Part shown: one piece after another, positions 10,263 through 20,649 of the stretch
Numbering within the stretch: position 1 is the first letter of the stretch
Layout: every line of letters begins with the position of its first letter
Source: Antilocapra americana
Lineage: Eukaryota; Chordata; Mammalia; Artiodactyla; Antilocapridae
Direction: 5' to 3'
DNA: 64,000 bases
NCBI GenBank assembly: GCA_007570785.1
Contig: ML662465.1
Span: 2,287,052 to 2,351,051, forward strand
Position numbers and translations under genes: made by a program
Notes under the pieces: generated by a model
The model's input: only the letters and a program-made list of their open reading frames with translations
The model's database searches: none
What the model was told of the DNA's origin: nothing

Positions 10263-11286
10263 AGGAGGATGAGAGGTGGTAGATAAATGTCTCCATCTTC
10301 CCATTCTCTGGGAGCGGGGCAGGTCCAGGGAACATTCTGTAGGGTTCCTCCAAGCATCTCCAGCGGGACTGAGCCCCAGCTACCTGCTCTCCAGCGTACA
10401 TGTCACCTGGTCTTCTTCCTCACTCTTCTCCCACTGCCTCACTCCTGCCTTCTTAAAGAAGCCTCTCAAATTCCCTGTGCTGAGTTCCTGTCGCAGGTTC
10501 TGCCTTTGGGGTACCCAAATCGGGACAGACTTTTAGCAGCTGCCGAGGGCACACACATGAGGATGTACATCACAGTGCTGGCTGACAGGGCAGCCGCAGA
10601 CTTCCTAGGAAGGACAGGAGACATGAGAACAGGAGAGGGACCACTAATGCTTAAAGAACAGGCAGAGGAAAAAGAGTGGGTTTTCCCAAAAACATACAAA
10701 ATAAACAAGTCACCAAATAGCAAATACCAACCAAACACTTAAGGGGAATAAAGCACAAGCTTCATCAGCTTCCTCTTTTTATTCCTTCTTTCATATCCTT
10801 ATCATAGCTTCTTATCCTCTTTGGGCTGTGAGGTCATAGAAAGTTTTCAGAGGAGTTTTTGTATCCCTGGCATAGCCTTATCATCCTTGTATTTTCTTCT
10901 CAGACCCCATCAGTCTGCAGCCCAGTAATATTGTTATGGGTGTGGTGTGTGTGGTGTGAAATCTACCTGCAGGGCTACCCTGATCAGGAAATATCCTTGA
11001 TTGATTTCTATCAAAGTCACCTCTTCTTGTTGGTTTCTGTCTCAATCAACTCTCACCACCACCATAATATTAACTAACAGCCCTCAAAATCAACAGCGTA
11101 TGGAAGTATTTGTTTCTTGCCCATGTACTTGCAGGTTGTTGGGGGGCAGCCCTGTTTTCAGGCTGGAAGGGCAATAGCTGGCTGAGACATGCTGTGAATT
11201 TCTTCTGGGAAATATTCATTTGCAACCACTATCAGTACCTCCCCACCCATCAACCTAGAAGGGGGATACTCACAGTAATATGTGAT
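10263..11286. other. Non-coding unique sequence
   Basis: No gene recognised. Positions 11085-11220 faintly resemble the unnamed ancient repeat at 6936 and 21045 (CCCTCAAAATCAACAGC then TTTGTTTCTTGCCCATGTAC), at low confidence. Confidence 0.4.
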
Positions 11287-11460
11287 CAGATTCTAGGTAT
11301 ATTTGAAGGCAGAGCAAACAGCATTTGCTGACAGATTGGATATGTACTATGTAAGAGAATGAGGGAGATGATGATATTGTTTTTGACCTGAGCAATTGAG
11401 AAAATTGAGTTGCCCTAGATAAATGGGGGGAAATTGTGGGAGGAATTGATGCTCAGAAAA
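11287..11460 (-). mobile_element. L2 LINE internal fragment
   Basis: Minus-strand L2: TATATTTGAAGGCAGAGC, TTTGCTGACAGATTGGATATG and GACCTGAGCAATTGAGAAAA follow the order of the L2 reverse-complement consensus. It is strikingly similar to 12613-12780, sharing differences from the consensus. Confidence 0.7.
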
Positions 11461-11899
11461 TGGAAGGTCATTAATATCTATTTCATTGCTTCCAGAAGTG
11501 TGGGATGTTCAATATTTATGGGTGGTAGGGAGATGAAACACAGACCCAAGAACAGTTAACATTGAATCAAAGAGTTAGAAAGCTATTTATCTTTCAATTC
11601 TTTATTGACTCTTTTGATTAGTTAAAAAAAATAGTCTCAGTTTGGTGCTAGTGTGCTTTAAACACTTGCTGATCTCCCTTTTTGGAAAAGAGAGTATGCT
11701 GCAGGCTTAGAAACTTGGGCTGGTAACAATATCTAGCTAGATTTAATAACCATGTTTTCTTTTTATTGTATTTTTTTCTGGATAACTTCTCTGTATGACT
11801 ATTGATTCTAGTTCATTTATAGTCTAGATATATGTTTCCTTAAAAATGAATTTACTTACATCAAAATGGAAATCAATTCACCAAAAAAAAAATTAAGTG
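11461..11899. other. Non-coding AT-rich sequence
   Basis: Nothing recognised. It separates the two L2 fragments. Confidence 0.4.
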
Positions 11900-12945
11900 A
11901 ATTTATTCATCCATTTATTTGGGAAACATTTCTTGCATGTCGGCTATCTACCAGATGCTGTTTTGGGTATTGAGGACATAGCAGTGAGTAAAAATAGACA
12001 AAACTCTGGGACTTCATGGAACTTTCAGTCTAGTAGGGAAGGCAGAAAACAAAGTAAACCAGTAGTTGGTAAGTTGTAAAGAATGAGTAAAGCAGATAAG
12101 CTGAATTGGAAGTGAAGTCCTGGGTGCAATTTAAATAGAGTGAGCAGGGAATGCTTAATGGAGAAGGTGGCATTTGGGGAAAGATCCCAGGAGTCTAGCC
12201 ACGTTGGTCTTTGAGAAAGAGTGTTCCTGGCAGAGGGAACAGTGGGGAGGGACAAAAGCTCTGAAGCCAGAGCATACCTGCTGTAGTCAAAGAGGAACAT
12301 GGAATCAGTTCTGTTCGGAGTAGAGGGAGGGAGAGGGTGAGTAATAGATAACTAAGGAGGGAATGGGATCACACAGGGTCCTGGGGATGCTGCTGAGAAT
12401 GCAGCTTTTACTCTGAGGGAGATGAGAAGTACTTTGGGCAGAAGAGTGACATGATCTGGCTTTCAGGGTGAAAGTGACATGATCTGACTTCCAGGTCACT
12501 GTGTTGAGAACAGACCCAAGGTAGCAGGGACAGTCACAGGGAGACCTAAGGGGATGCAGAAATCCTGCTGTGGGGGAATCATGGCTTGGACGTGGGTGAC
12601 AGTGAGATGTAGTCAGGTTCTGGGAATATTTTGATGGTAGAGCCAGCAGAATTTGCTGACAGATTGAATATGTGCCATGCAAGAGAATGAGGGAGACGGT
12701 GTTTTTCATCTGAGCAATTGAGAAAATTGTATTGTGTTATATACAGATGGGGAAATGGTGGGAGGAGCACGTAAAGGGGGCATTGGGGGCTCCCCTGGGT
12801 TGTGTTGACTTGGAGATGCTTGTTTGACAACCCAGTGAAGTTGTTAAGTAGACTCTTGGATATTGCAGTTGGGATTCATGGGAGGGGTCCCAACAGGAAT
12901 CATCAGCATAGAGATGGTCTTCCATGAACAGACACAAGATAGAAG
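11900..12945 (-). mobile_element. L2 LINE, about 1 kb 3' portion
   Basis: Long minus-strand L2. From left to right it shows the inverted 3' tail (GTCGGCTATCTACCAGATGC), GTTCCTGGCAGAGGGAACAG, GCTTTTACTCTGAGGGAGATG, AAGAGTGACATGATCTGG, TTTGATGGTAGAGCCAGCAG and ATCATCAGCATAGAGATGG. All are in consensus order. No open frame survives. Confidence 0.85.
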
Positions 12946-13530
12946 GAAGGGCACCAACCTGGGGCCTCTCTTCTTACCTGCCTGTGGCTCGCCCTGCGTT
13001 TGTAGCTCTTTGCTCTTCCAAAGTCTGGGCTTCAGATGTGACAGGTACAGATGACACAAGGCTATTTTCCCAGTGATTTGGGAAACTGCCTTGCGTTTCC
13101 TGTGGCCCCAGAAAGGGCAAAGCAAATCTGCTTTGAATAACTGTCATTTCAGCATAATCACTCTGCATACCAAAAGCTCTGCACGTTAAGCTCTTCAAAT
13201 TGATCTGTCCTGTCATTTGGACTCCCTAAACCATGCTTTTTTCTTTCCACAGTTCTCATTTCCACTGGGAGGCAGTTGTCTGCAGCCTGAACTATATATG
13301 TCAAAACATCCTGTTAAGGTTTTCTGAGGTTTCTGATGTTGGACAATTCAGGGCATTTGGTTTTCAGATCAGAGAAGGGAAATTTTCTTCTTGTCATTAG
13401 GTTATCGCCGCAGATGGGGTCTTGACTGCTTCAGGTCTTGGGGCCAAAACCAGATGCCTAGGGTGTGTAGCGGTTTCTGCTATAGGATACCAAACTGGCT
13501 TAGCCTGAAACTTGTGAGGACGATTTAAAA
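12946..13530. other. Non-coding unique sequence
   Basis: No gene or named repeat. Short frames only. Confidence 0.45.
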
Positions 13531-13534
13531 TAAT

Positions 13535-13625
13535 AGCCGTAACTACCATCAAATGAACACTGATTCTGCCAGGCTCTGTTTTGTAGTAGATGCTATTGGT
13601 GCCTTGCAGAAACCCTACACTGACT
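13535..13625 (-). mobile_element. MIR SINE 3' fragment
   Basis: Reverse MIR tail: AACACTGATTCTGCCAGGCT then GTAGATGCTATTGGTGCC, comparable with the inverted 'gagcgcttactatgtgccagg' segment. Confidence 0.5.
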
Positions 13626-13750
13626 GCACACCCACCATCCAGGTGCTGACAGCTTATTGCCAGCCCCGTGGCTGGGTAGCGGCCACCTCACCTGCCTCTG
13701 CCTGCAGCTGATGACTGACTGACCCAGGCTGACCACCTTGCCTTGATTTG

Positions 13751-13960
13751 GGACATGCTTTGTTGACTCAGATGATATAGAATCTACCTACAATGCAGGA
13801 TACCCAGGTTCAATTCCTGGGTCAGGAATATCCCCTGGAGAAGGGAATGGCAACCCCACTCTAGTCTTCTTGCCTGGAGAATCCCATGGACAGAGGAGCT
13901 TGGAGGGCTACAGTCCATGGGGTCACAAAGAGTGGGACACGGCTGAGCAACTAAACACTT
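13751..13960 (+). mobile_element. Bov-tA SINE
   Basis: Plus-strand Bov-tA with B box AGGTTCAATTCCTGG and the body GGAGAATCCCATGGACAGAG through GAGCAACTAAACAC. The head is diverged. Confidence 0.9.
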
Positions 13961-14162
13961 CTTCAGTTCACTTCGCTCTGCTCCAAAGCTCCCTGTGGGA
14001 TCAGGCTGGAGGCAGCCTTGAGATAAGGTCCCATCCTTGCTTTGCTTTCTTCCCTTGTCCTACTCTGCTTCCCTCACTTTCCTTCTCTGGAGAGAGGTCC
14101 CCATCTTGGAAGCCCATCTCAGACTCGGTTTCTGGGGAACTCAGTCTCAGATGAGGGTTTAA

Positions 14163-14345
14163 TAGGTTTCATATCATTTAATCCTCTCAACAGCCCTCTG
14201 GCATAGTATTATTATTTCTTGTTTACAGGTGTGGCCGGAAAGGCTCAGAGAAGTTAAGAACCAGCCCAGAGGTCACAGAGCTGAACAGGTAACAAGAGTT
14301 AGGCATCATCCGTTCCAAAGCTCACGCTGCTAACAACCACGGCGG
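14163..14345 (-). mobile_element. MIR SINE
   Basis: Reverse MIR: TCATTTAATCCTCTCAACAG, GCTCAGAGAAGTTAAGAACC and GAGGTCACAGAGCTGAACAG match the consensus order. Confidence 0.8.
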
Positions 14346-14550
14346 CATGGTCATCTTTCCAGTGGTTGAGCTCAGATATTTTCAACATCAAATGTTTTCT
14401 TCCTTCCTTTGCTTTGGGGTCAAAGGTGTTAGGTAGTGTTGACTAGAGAGCCAGGGACTGGTTGTCTGTGGTGACAACGAGCAAAGGGATAATGGGTAGC
14501 TGGGCCCTTGCGGAGGGAAAGAAAGGTCATTGATTAATGTATGCAGCTGT

Positions 14551-14778
14551 AGGGGACTTCCCTGGTGGTCTAAGTGGTTAAAAGCCCGCCTTCTAATGCA
14601 GGGGATGCAGGTTCCATCCCTGGTGGGGGAACTGAGATCCCACATGCCAGGGGCAACTAAGCTGATGTGCAACTGGTGGAGCTGTTTGCTCCAGGGCCCA
14701 TGTGCCGCAATGAAAGGTCCTGTGTGCCACCAACTAAGACCAGATTCAGCCAAATAAATAAATAAATAGTAAAACAAA
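14551..14778 (+). mobile_element. CHR-type tRNA SINE with perfect target duplication
   Basis: Full-length CHR SINE from GGGGACTTCCCTGGTGGTCT to an (AAAT)n tail. It carries the family phrases GGGGAACTGAGATCCCACAT and CCCATGTGCCGCAATGA. TATGCAGCTGT occurs immediately on both sides (14540-14550 and 14779-14789), a perfect 11-bp target-site duplication. Confidence 0.95.
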
Positions 14779-14789
14779 TATGCAGCTGT

Positions 14790-15535
14790 GTTGTTTGTAT
14801 TCTGGCCACAATAAGTTCATGGCCTTGGACAGCCCCACGACCACCGCCGATTGGTGTTGGAATACAGTCAGAAATTCCCGATCATTTGTAAGTCATTCAC
14901 ATACTCACTATTGCCCCTCCTAGACATGGCTTCAGGAGTTATAAGTCTTCATCTGGTTTCTGCAGCTAATTAGCAGAGGGTTTTTTTTGCAAGTGTTCTA
15001 ACCAGGCTACACGAAACAATTTTTTTTTTTAATCTGTAAAATGGGAGAAATGACTTCTCCATCTTTTATAAAACCATGGTCAGTGCTTCACAAGCTACAA
15101 GTTAATTGCTCCCTGGAACAGAGGAATTATGATTGGTGAGTTTTCTGCAGGAGGAAAGGATCCAAGTTCCCTTGTATAATTCTCAAAGTGTACACCTAGG
15201 GTTTATGCCACCTGGTGGACCAGCCAGTGTCTCAAAATGGCATGAGATGCTAAAACCACTGAGAATAGACGTGACTAGTATAAACATAAGGGCATGCTTA
15301 GGTTCAAAACACCCTGCAACTGGCCTGCTGAATGGGAGTGGGCTGGAGGAAAAACAATGCATGCTTAAAAAGGATTTAAGAGTTTTTGATTGCGGGCAAG
15401 GTCAATATCAGCCAATAATGATGATGTCACTATGCTTTTAAGGACATAAATATGGTCCTCACTTGTTTTCAGAGAAGTAGGGAATGCATGGTCTCATTCT
15501 GCTCTAGATGGATGAGATTACAGTTGGAGAATAAA
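14790..15535. other. Non-coding unique sequence
   Basis: No gene recognised. A frame of about 100 codons (15133-15441) shows no known domain. AGCTAATTAGCAG (about 14965) is a homeodomain-type core in a repeat-free context. A CTCF-like site is listed separately. Confidence 0.45.
15206..15218 (-). promoter_or_regulatory. CTCF-like binding site
   Basis: On the minus strand the bases read CCACCAGGTGGCA, which fits the canonical CTCF core (CCA-S-Y-AG-R-K-GGC-R). It lies in unique sequence rather than in a SINE. A single motif match occurs by chance in a genome of this size, so function is not shown. Confidence 0.4.
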
Positions 15536-15540
15536 ATAAT

Positions 15541-15684
15541 AGTGATGAGAATTGATGTTTACTGACATGGTAACATGCCAGCATAGTGTGTGCTAAATTC
15601 TTCACATGCCTTATCTCCTGTAATTCTCATAACAGCACATGGGCCCCCCACACTATATTTTTTAAACTCTGCATAGGAGGACAT
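15541..15684 (-). mobile_element. MIR SINE fragment truncated by a Bov SINE
   Basis: Reverse MIR: AATTGATGTTTACTGACATG, GCTAAATTCTTCACATGCC and TCTCCTGTAATTCTCATAAC. It stops where the Bov-tA at 15685 begins, so the SINE probably landed in it. Confidence 0.6.
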
Positions 15685-15834
15685 TAGGGTTCTCTGGTGG
15701 TTCCATGGTAAAGAATCTGCCTGCTAATGCAGGAGATGTGGGTTTGATACCTGGGTCAGGAAGATCGCCTGGAGAAGGAAAGGGCAACCACTCCAGTATT
15801 CTTGCCTGGGAATGCCATGGGCGGAGGAGCCTGA
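15685..15834 (+). mobile_element. Bov-tA SINE, 3' truncated
   Basis: Head AGGGTTCTCTGGTGGTTCCA, B-box region GGGTTTGATACCTGGGTCAG and body CTCCAGTATTCTTGCCTGGG. It ends abruptly after GGAGGAGCCTGAGG, without the Bov-A 3' end. Confidence 0.85.
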
Positions 15835-15947
15835 GGTGTGTAAAACACCATATAGTTCTTCCTGGAACTATTTCAGAAGCGAGAAATGGGAACCTCTCTC
15901 TCAACTTGGGAGAAGCACATCTCCCAGGACTTGGTGTGCATCTTCAT

Positions 15948-16520
15948 TGTTGTTCAGTAGCTAAGTCACATCCAGCTCTTTGCAACCCCATGGACTACAG
16001 CATGCCGGGCTTCCCTGTCCTCCACTATCTCCCAGAGTTTGCTCAAATGCATGTCCATTGAGTCAGTGATGCTATCCAATCATCTCATCCTCTGACGTTC
16101 TCTTTTCCTTTGGCCTTCAATGTTTCCCAGCATCAGGGTCTTTTCCAATGAGTCAGTTCTTTGCATCAGGTCACCAAATTATTGGAGCTTCAGCTTTAGC
16201 ATCAGTCCTTTCAATGAATATTCAGGGTTGATTTCCTTTAAGATAGATTGGTTTGATATCCTTGCAGTCCAAGGGATTCTCAAGAGTCTTCTCCAGCACC
16301 GTAATTCAAAAGCATCACTTCTTCAGTACTCAATCTTCTTTATGGTCCAACTTTCACATCCATATATGCCTACTGGAAAAACCATAGGTCACCAGGCTCC
16401 TCTGTCCATGAAATTCTCCAGGCAAGAATAGTGGAGTGGGTAGCCACTGACCCAGGGATAAAACCCAGGTCTCCTGTATTGCAGGTAGATTCTTTAGCAT
16501 CTAAGCCACCAGGGAAGCCT
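15948..16520 (-). mobile_element. Chimeric BovB / Bov-tA insertion
   Basis: Read on the minus strand, a Bov-tA head and part of its body (16520 down to 16388) run into about 440 bp of BovB 3' sequence (16387 down to 15948). BovB phrases include CATCAGGGTCTTTTCCAATG, TTGGAGCTTCAGCTTTAGC and TCAAGAGTCTTCTCCAGCAC. The whole unit lies between ATCTTCAT at 15940-15947 and ATCTTCAT at 16521-16528. A single duplicated target around both parts suggests they were inserted together. Confidence 0.7.
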
Positions 16521-16611
16521 ATCTTCATCTTTATGCCATATCAGCTCTGACCAGGTGTTGCTGTGGGAATATGTTTCAACTCTGGTGGTAAATGGAATGC
16601 GAATTCTCTGT

Positions 16612-16695
16612 AATCAAGGACCTTGTCTTTTTGTTATTCTTGTCTACTCTGTGCCTGGCATACTTAACCTCAACAAATATTCACTGAGTAAAATG
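16612..16695 (+). mobile_element. L2 LINE 3' end
   Basis: Plus-strand L2 tail: AATCAAGGACCTTGTCTTTT, CTGTGCCTGGCATACTTAAC and CAACAAATATTCACTGAGTA. Confidence 0.6.
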
Positions 16696-16727
16696 GTTTC
16701 AATATCTACTTTCTTTCATCCTAGCTG

Positions 16728-16855
16728 AATGCCCTTCAGCAAATTGCTTAACCTTTCTGAACCTCAATTTCCTCATCTGTAAAATGGAGATGTTAATATC
16801 TAGACTCTGGGGTTGTTGGAGGGATGTGATGTGATGGTGTATTTAAAAGAACTGG
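16728..16855 (+). mobile_element. MIR SINE
   Basis: Strong MIR core: CAAATTGCTTAACCTTTCTG, CAATTTCCTCATCTGTAAAA and GGGGTTGTTGGAGGGATG. Confidence 0.85.
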
Positions 16856-17261
16856 GGACAGATCAGACACTTGATAAGTCATTGCTTCCCTCCTTCTGAG
16901 GAAGGGACATTTTGTTCCTTTCCTCCAAGGTCCTGAAGCCCACAGCTGACTGGAGCTCTTTCCTCACCAGAGGCTGGCATTGCTTCTGAGACTGGAGCTC
17001 TACTTTTGGGGACCACATCCTCTGACAGGGGATAGAAGAGGGGGCAGAAGACGCAGGCTCATGACTTCTCAGGATGGTGAGGAGCGATGTGGGAGGCAAT
17101 GGCTTGCCTTTCCCATTTTGCCTGGAGCAGACCGCGAGGCTCAGGCTTTGGCGGATACACCTGGACTGACACACGCAGACCAGGGGCGGCCCTTTCAGAG
17201 CATACACCCTGGAGGCTTCTGGCGTCTTCCAACAAAGATGGCACCACCAGGTTTCCAGCTT
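16856..17261. other. Non-coding unique sequence
   Basis: No gene or named repeat. Frames of about 110-150 codons overlap on both strands, and the longest runs into the CHR SINE to the right, which argues against coding. Confidence 0.45.
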
Positions 17262-17272
17262 TGGGCCACTTT

Positions 17273-17457
17273 CTTTTATGTTTTTTTAAAATTTTTATTT
17301 TTTATTATTTTTTACATTTTACTGGTTTATTTATTTATTTATTTTTTTGGCTGTACCACCCAGCATGTGGGATCTTAGTTCTTCACCCAGGGATTGAACG
17401 TATCCCTGCTGCATTGGGAGCACGAAGTCCTAACTGCCAGACAGCTGGGGAAATCCC
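17273..17457 (-). mobile_element. CHR-type tRNA SINE with perfect target duplication
   Basis: Reverse CHR SINE: T-rich tail, TTTTTTTGGCTGTACCACCC, GTGGGATCTTAGTTC, CCCTGCTGCATTGGGAGCAC and the inverted head. TGGGCCACTTT occurs at 17262-17272 and again at 17458-17468, an 11-bp perfect target-site duplication. Confidence 0.95.
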
Positions 17458-17664
17458 TGGGCCACTTTGTTTTAAAGATAAAAAAAAAAAAAGATATATC
17501 TTTACTTTAAAAGCCAAAAATACATACTCTTAACACAAAAGAAAATAACCTACAATTCATTAAAACAAGACATTAAACAATCTCCTAATCCCACATGCTA
17601 AGAGCAAATGATGCTTAATATTATGCTACACAGAATGTCAAATATTTTTTTGTGAGTTCATATT

Positions 17665-17855
17665 GGGCTTCCCTGGTGGCTCAGCTGGTAAAGAATCTGC
17701 CTGTAATGCAGGAGACCTGGGTTTGATGCCTGTGTTGGGAAGATCCCCTGGGAGAAGGGAAAGGCTACCCACTCCAGTATTCTGGCCTGGAGAATTCCAT
17801 GGATTGTATAGTCCATGGGGTGGCAAAGAGTCAGACTGAGCAACTTTCACTTTCA
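17665..17855 (+). mobile_element. Bov-tA SINE
   Basis: Clean head GGGCTTCCCTGGTGGCTCAG, B-box-like GGGTTTGATGCCTG, body GGCCTGGAGAATTCCATGG and tail GAGCAACTTTCACTTTC. Confidence 0.95.
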
Positions 17856-17867
17856 TTATGAGTATAT

Positions 17868-17890
17868 TAAATATATATATATATATATAT
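17868..17890 (+). repeat. (AT)n microsatellite
   Basis: Eleven or so uninterrupted AT units just 3' of the Bov-tA SINE; possibly grown from its tail. Confidence 0.9.
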
Positions 17891-18017
17891 TTAGTATGTA
17901 TTTTGTCTATAGATGTAAATGCAACATTATCTTCTGATCTGTAATATGTTATCTTCATTTACACTTTTCATGTCAGAATAAATGTACTTCATTCTCTTTT
18001 AATACTTGCATGGTAAT

Positions 18018-18218
18018 GGTGGTGGTTTAGTCACTAAGTCATGGCTGACTCTTTGCGACCCCATAGACTGAAGCTCGCCAGGCTCCTCTGTCCATAGGAT
18101 TTCCCAGGCAAGAATACTGGAGTGGGTTGCCATTTCCTCCTGCAGGGATCTTCCCGTCCCAGGGATTGAGCCTGCATCTCCTGAATTGCAGGCAGATTCT
18201 TCATTGCTGAGTTACCCT
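18018..18218 (-). mobile_element. Bov-A2/Bov-tA SINE
   Basis: Reverse orientation: TGACTCTTTGCGACCCCATA, CCCAGGCAAGAATACTGGAG, CAGGGATCTTCCCGTCCCAG, and CCTGAATTGCAGGCAGATTC toward the head. Confidence 0.9.
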
Positions 18219-18597
18219 ATACCCCGTGTCCTTAATTTGATTAACCAGTTGCCCTCTAGATGGTCATTGGGGTTATTTCCAATCAATTTGCTAATGATGA
18301 ACCTCTTTTCCTACTTGGGATATACATGTTTTGAATTTCCCATACAAGAGAGGTTTTTATCTCTTGAAGATTATTTGTATTTGGGAAACACCTAAGAATG
18401 ATTTGTGAATAGGTTTGTCATGATGGTTTTCAGCGATATTTATTTGACATTGAATGTTCCAGACTCCATGCTGGGTTCTGTGGTTATAGAGAGGTTCAGG
18501 TCTATCCACACACCACTGTGATGTGAGTTTTATGTGATGATGGCCATTAAAGGGGGGCAAAAGCCCTGCTCTGAACATTCAACCTAAGCTTTAAGTA
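18219..18597. other. Non-coding sequence, L1-like in part
   Basis: The run CCAATCAATTTGCTAATGATG followed by ATACATGTTTTGAATTTCCC may be an antisense L1 remnant. Otherwise nothing is recognised. Confidence 0.3.
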
Positions 18598-18607
18598 ATT
18601 AGAAGTT

Positions 18608-18745
18608 GTGGCTGTAGTTCAATGGCTAAGTTGTGTTTGACTATTTACAACTCATGGACTGCAGCATGCCAGGCCTCCCTGTCCCTCACTATCTCCCAGA
18701 GTTTGCCCAAGTTCAGGTCCCTTGAGTCGGTGATGCTATCCAACC
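18608..18745 (-). mobile_element. BovB LINE 3' fragment with perfect target duplication
   Basis: Short reverse BovB 3' end: ACTGCAGCATGCCAGGCCTC, TATCTCCCAGAGTTTGCCC. ATTAGAAGTT at 18598-18607 and 18746-18755 is a perfect 10-bp target-site duplication, so this 138-bp fragment is a severely 5'-truncated insertion in its own right. Confidence 0.95.
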
Positions 18746-18755
18746 ATTAGAAGTT

Positions 18756-19477
18756 ATCCAGGCGAAAAAGAATGAGGACGTTTTAAATATATGAGACAGA
18801 GCTACAAAGCCACAGAGAGGTGGGAGAGCATGATGGGGTTCAGAACTGGCAAACCAGAGCTTTGGTCTGAAAGAGGAGAGGAGGTTCTGTGCCTGGAGGA
18901 TGGAGGATCCAGCAAGACGCTGCCAAGGGCAGCCAGGACCAGACTGCAGACTCCATGCTGTGAAGGCTGAACCTGGAGGAAGAAAGTGATAATTGAGGTC
19001 ATGGGCTTTGGAGTCCAGCTGTGCTCTGATCCACAGCAGTGCCTTTGGTCCTGGCAGGGAGGGCTGCAGAAGGCTAATTCCGGTCCTCCTCTGGTGAGGA
19101 GGCAGGGGGTCGAGGGGATATGCCTGCCCAGAACCTGTGTTCCCTTGTTCTTGATCACGAAATGTTAAGATTCCTGTTCAAACATCCCCCAACCTACTTC
19201 CAGTGTCTGCAGTCTATCTTTTCAGTCCATCTCCCTGAGGGTTTACCCTGTTCCTGGTGTGAACTTCCTCCCTCTCTGAGCTGTGCCTGATGTGTGACAG
19301 TTTTCAGGGGATATGGATGCAGTTTTGATGAGCAGATTGGGGTGTCCACACAGGTGCATGATGAGGCCCCTTGGTGTATGAGGTAGAGCCAGGATGGAGA
19401 GAGAAGGACCATGGGTTGCGGGCTCAAGACCTCCCCTCGTCTGGGGCCCCATAAATGTCAATGGAGGGCCCATTACT
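18756..19477. other. Non-coding unique sequence
   Basis: No gene recognised. GGTCATGGGCTTTGGAGTCC (about 18996) resembles a MIR head, but the rest of the element is not convincing. Confidence 0.4.
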
Positions 19478-19828
19478 TTAACTGCCTTCTTCTTAGTTAC
19501 CTCTTCTGTAAGGCAGGACTAACAGTAGACCTTATGTCACAGGGATTTTGTGATGATTAAATAGGCTATCAGAGTTTGGCTTCCCTGGTGGTTCAGATGG
19601 TAAAGAATCTGTCTGGAATGCAGGAAGAACCCCTGCAGAAGGGAATGGCCACCCACTCCAGTATTCTGGCCTAAAGAATCCCGTGGACAAAGGAGCCTAT
19701 AGTCCATGGGGTCACAAAGAACTGGACATGACTGAGCCACTAGCACACATCCACAGAGATGCATAGGGCTCCCGTGCAGAGCCTGCCTGGCATTCAGCAA
19801 GTGCTCTGGGGTTGGTGCAGGCATGTTC
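19478..19828 (+). mobile_element. MIR SINE split by a Bov SINE
   Basis: Left part (19478-19575): TTCTTAGTTACCTCTTCTGT and GGATTTTGTGATGATTAAAT. Right part (after 19750): GAGCCTGCCTGGCATTCAGC and AAGTGCTCTGG. Both match MIR in order and orientation, with a Bov-tA between them. Confidence 0.6.
19577..19750 (+). mobile_element. Bov-tA SINE, internally deleted
   Basis: Head TTGGCTTCCCTGGTGGTTCA, then a deletion across the B-box region (GGAATGCAGGAAGAACCCC), then a normal Bov-A body to ACATGACTGAGCCACTAGC. Confidence 0.85.
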
Positions 19829-19832
19829 ATTT

Positions 19833-19952
19833 CTCAGGAGTGGGTTGTCATTTTCTCCTCCAGGGGATCTTCTCGAACCAGGAATCGAACCCCAGTCTCC
19901 TGCATCTCCTGCATTGAAGAGATGCAATTCTACTTGAGCCAGCAGGGAAGCC
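19833..19952 (-). mobile_element. Bov-tA SINE 5' portion
   Basis: Reverse orientation: CAGGAGTGGGTTGTCATTTT, CCTCCAGGGGATCTTCTCG and AGCCAGCAGGGAAGCC. It lacks the Bov-A 3' end. Confidence 0.85.
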
Positions 19953-20267
19953 CCAGCAGGTATTCAATAGGGCTTACTGTAGGTAAAGGGTTCTTGGGGA
20001 GGCTTTGCAGCTGAGTTGGCATGTTGGGTGTAGGATGCTGTATGGAGAGGTATGGGGTAGGGAACTAAGAACATGGAGACGCGTTAGAAGCCTAAATGAT
20101 GTGATATGGAGAGTTGATAGGGGAGGCGGACACAATTTTGGCAGTGGGGCTGGGGAAAGTTGAGAGATGATATCAGGCCATCAGCAGTTACTGGAGTTGG
20201 GGATGTACAATGCCTTTCCGATGGAGCACTAACATCAGCATTTCTTCTATCTGACTCACCAATCTCC
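19953..20267. other. Non-coding unique sequence
   Basis: Nothing recognised. Confidence 0.45.
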
Positions 20268-20400
20268 AGCATCAGAGTGACCTGAGTGGTTTTGCTGAAA
20301 TGCAGAGCCCCAGGCTCCAGTTCAAGCCTAATGCATCAGGGTCACTGAGACCGGGACCCAGGAGTGCTTAAACACACATCAAATTAGTGAATCACTGACA
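20268..20400. mobile_element. hAT-Charlie MITE fragment (MER20-like)
   Basis: AGCATCAGAGTGACCTGAG, AGAGCCCCAGGCTCCAG and AGTGAATCACTGA have the order of a MER20-type element. Diverged. Confidence 0.4.
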
Positions 20401-20622
20401 CAGAGTAAAATCAAGATAAACTGGTGACTCAAGTTTGTGGGTTAAAAGTCTGGAATGATGTTGAAAAAAAAGGAGATATTATCTGCCTGGAAGAAAGGAA
20501 CTATTACCTAACGTAGACCAATTGTTTTGGAGAAAATGTCTTTCCAAACTTGTCTGAAGGAGAAAAAGAGTAAGAAGGTGTTGGTGACAAAGAGAGTGGA
20601 AGCCACGGCTTTGAAGGCAGCA

Positions 20623-20647
20623 GTGTGTGTGCGTGCGTGCGTGTGTA
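20623..20647 (+). repeat. TG/CG dinucleotide run
   Basis: GTGTGTGTGCGTGCGTGCG, a short alternating tract that includes CpG steps, unusual in this CpG-poor window. Confidence 0.85.
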
Positions 20648-20649
20648 TC

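Noticed and set aside
18245..18257. Second CTCF-like site (TTGCCCTCTAGATGG)
   Set aside because: An extra base breaks the core spacing, so the match fails.
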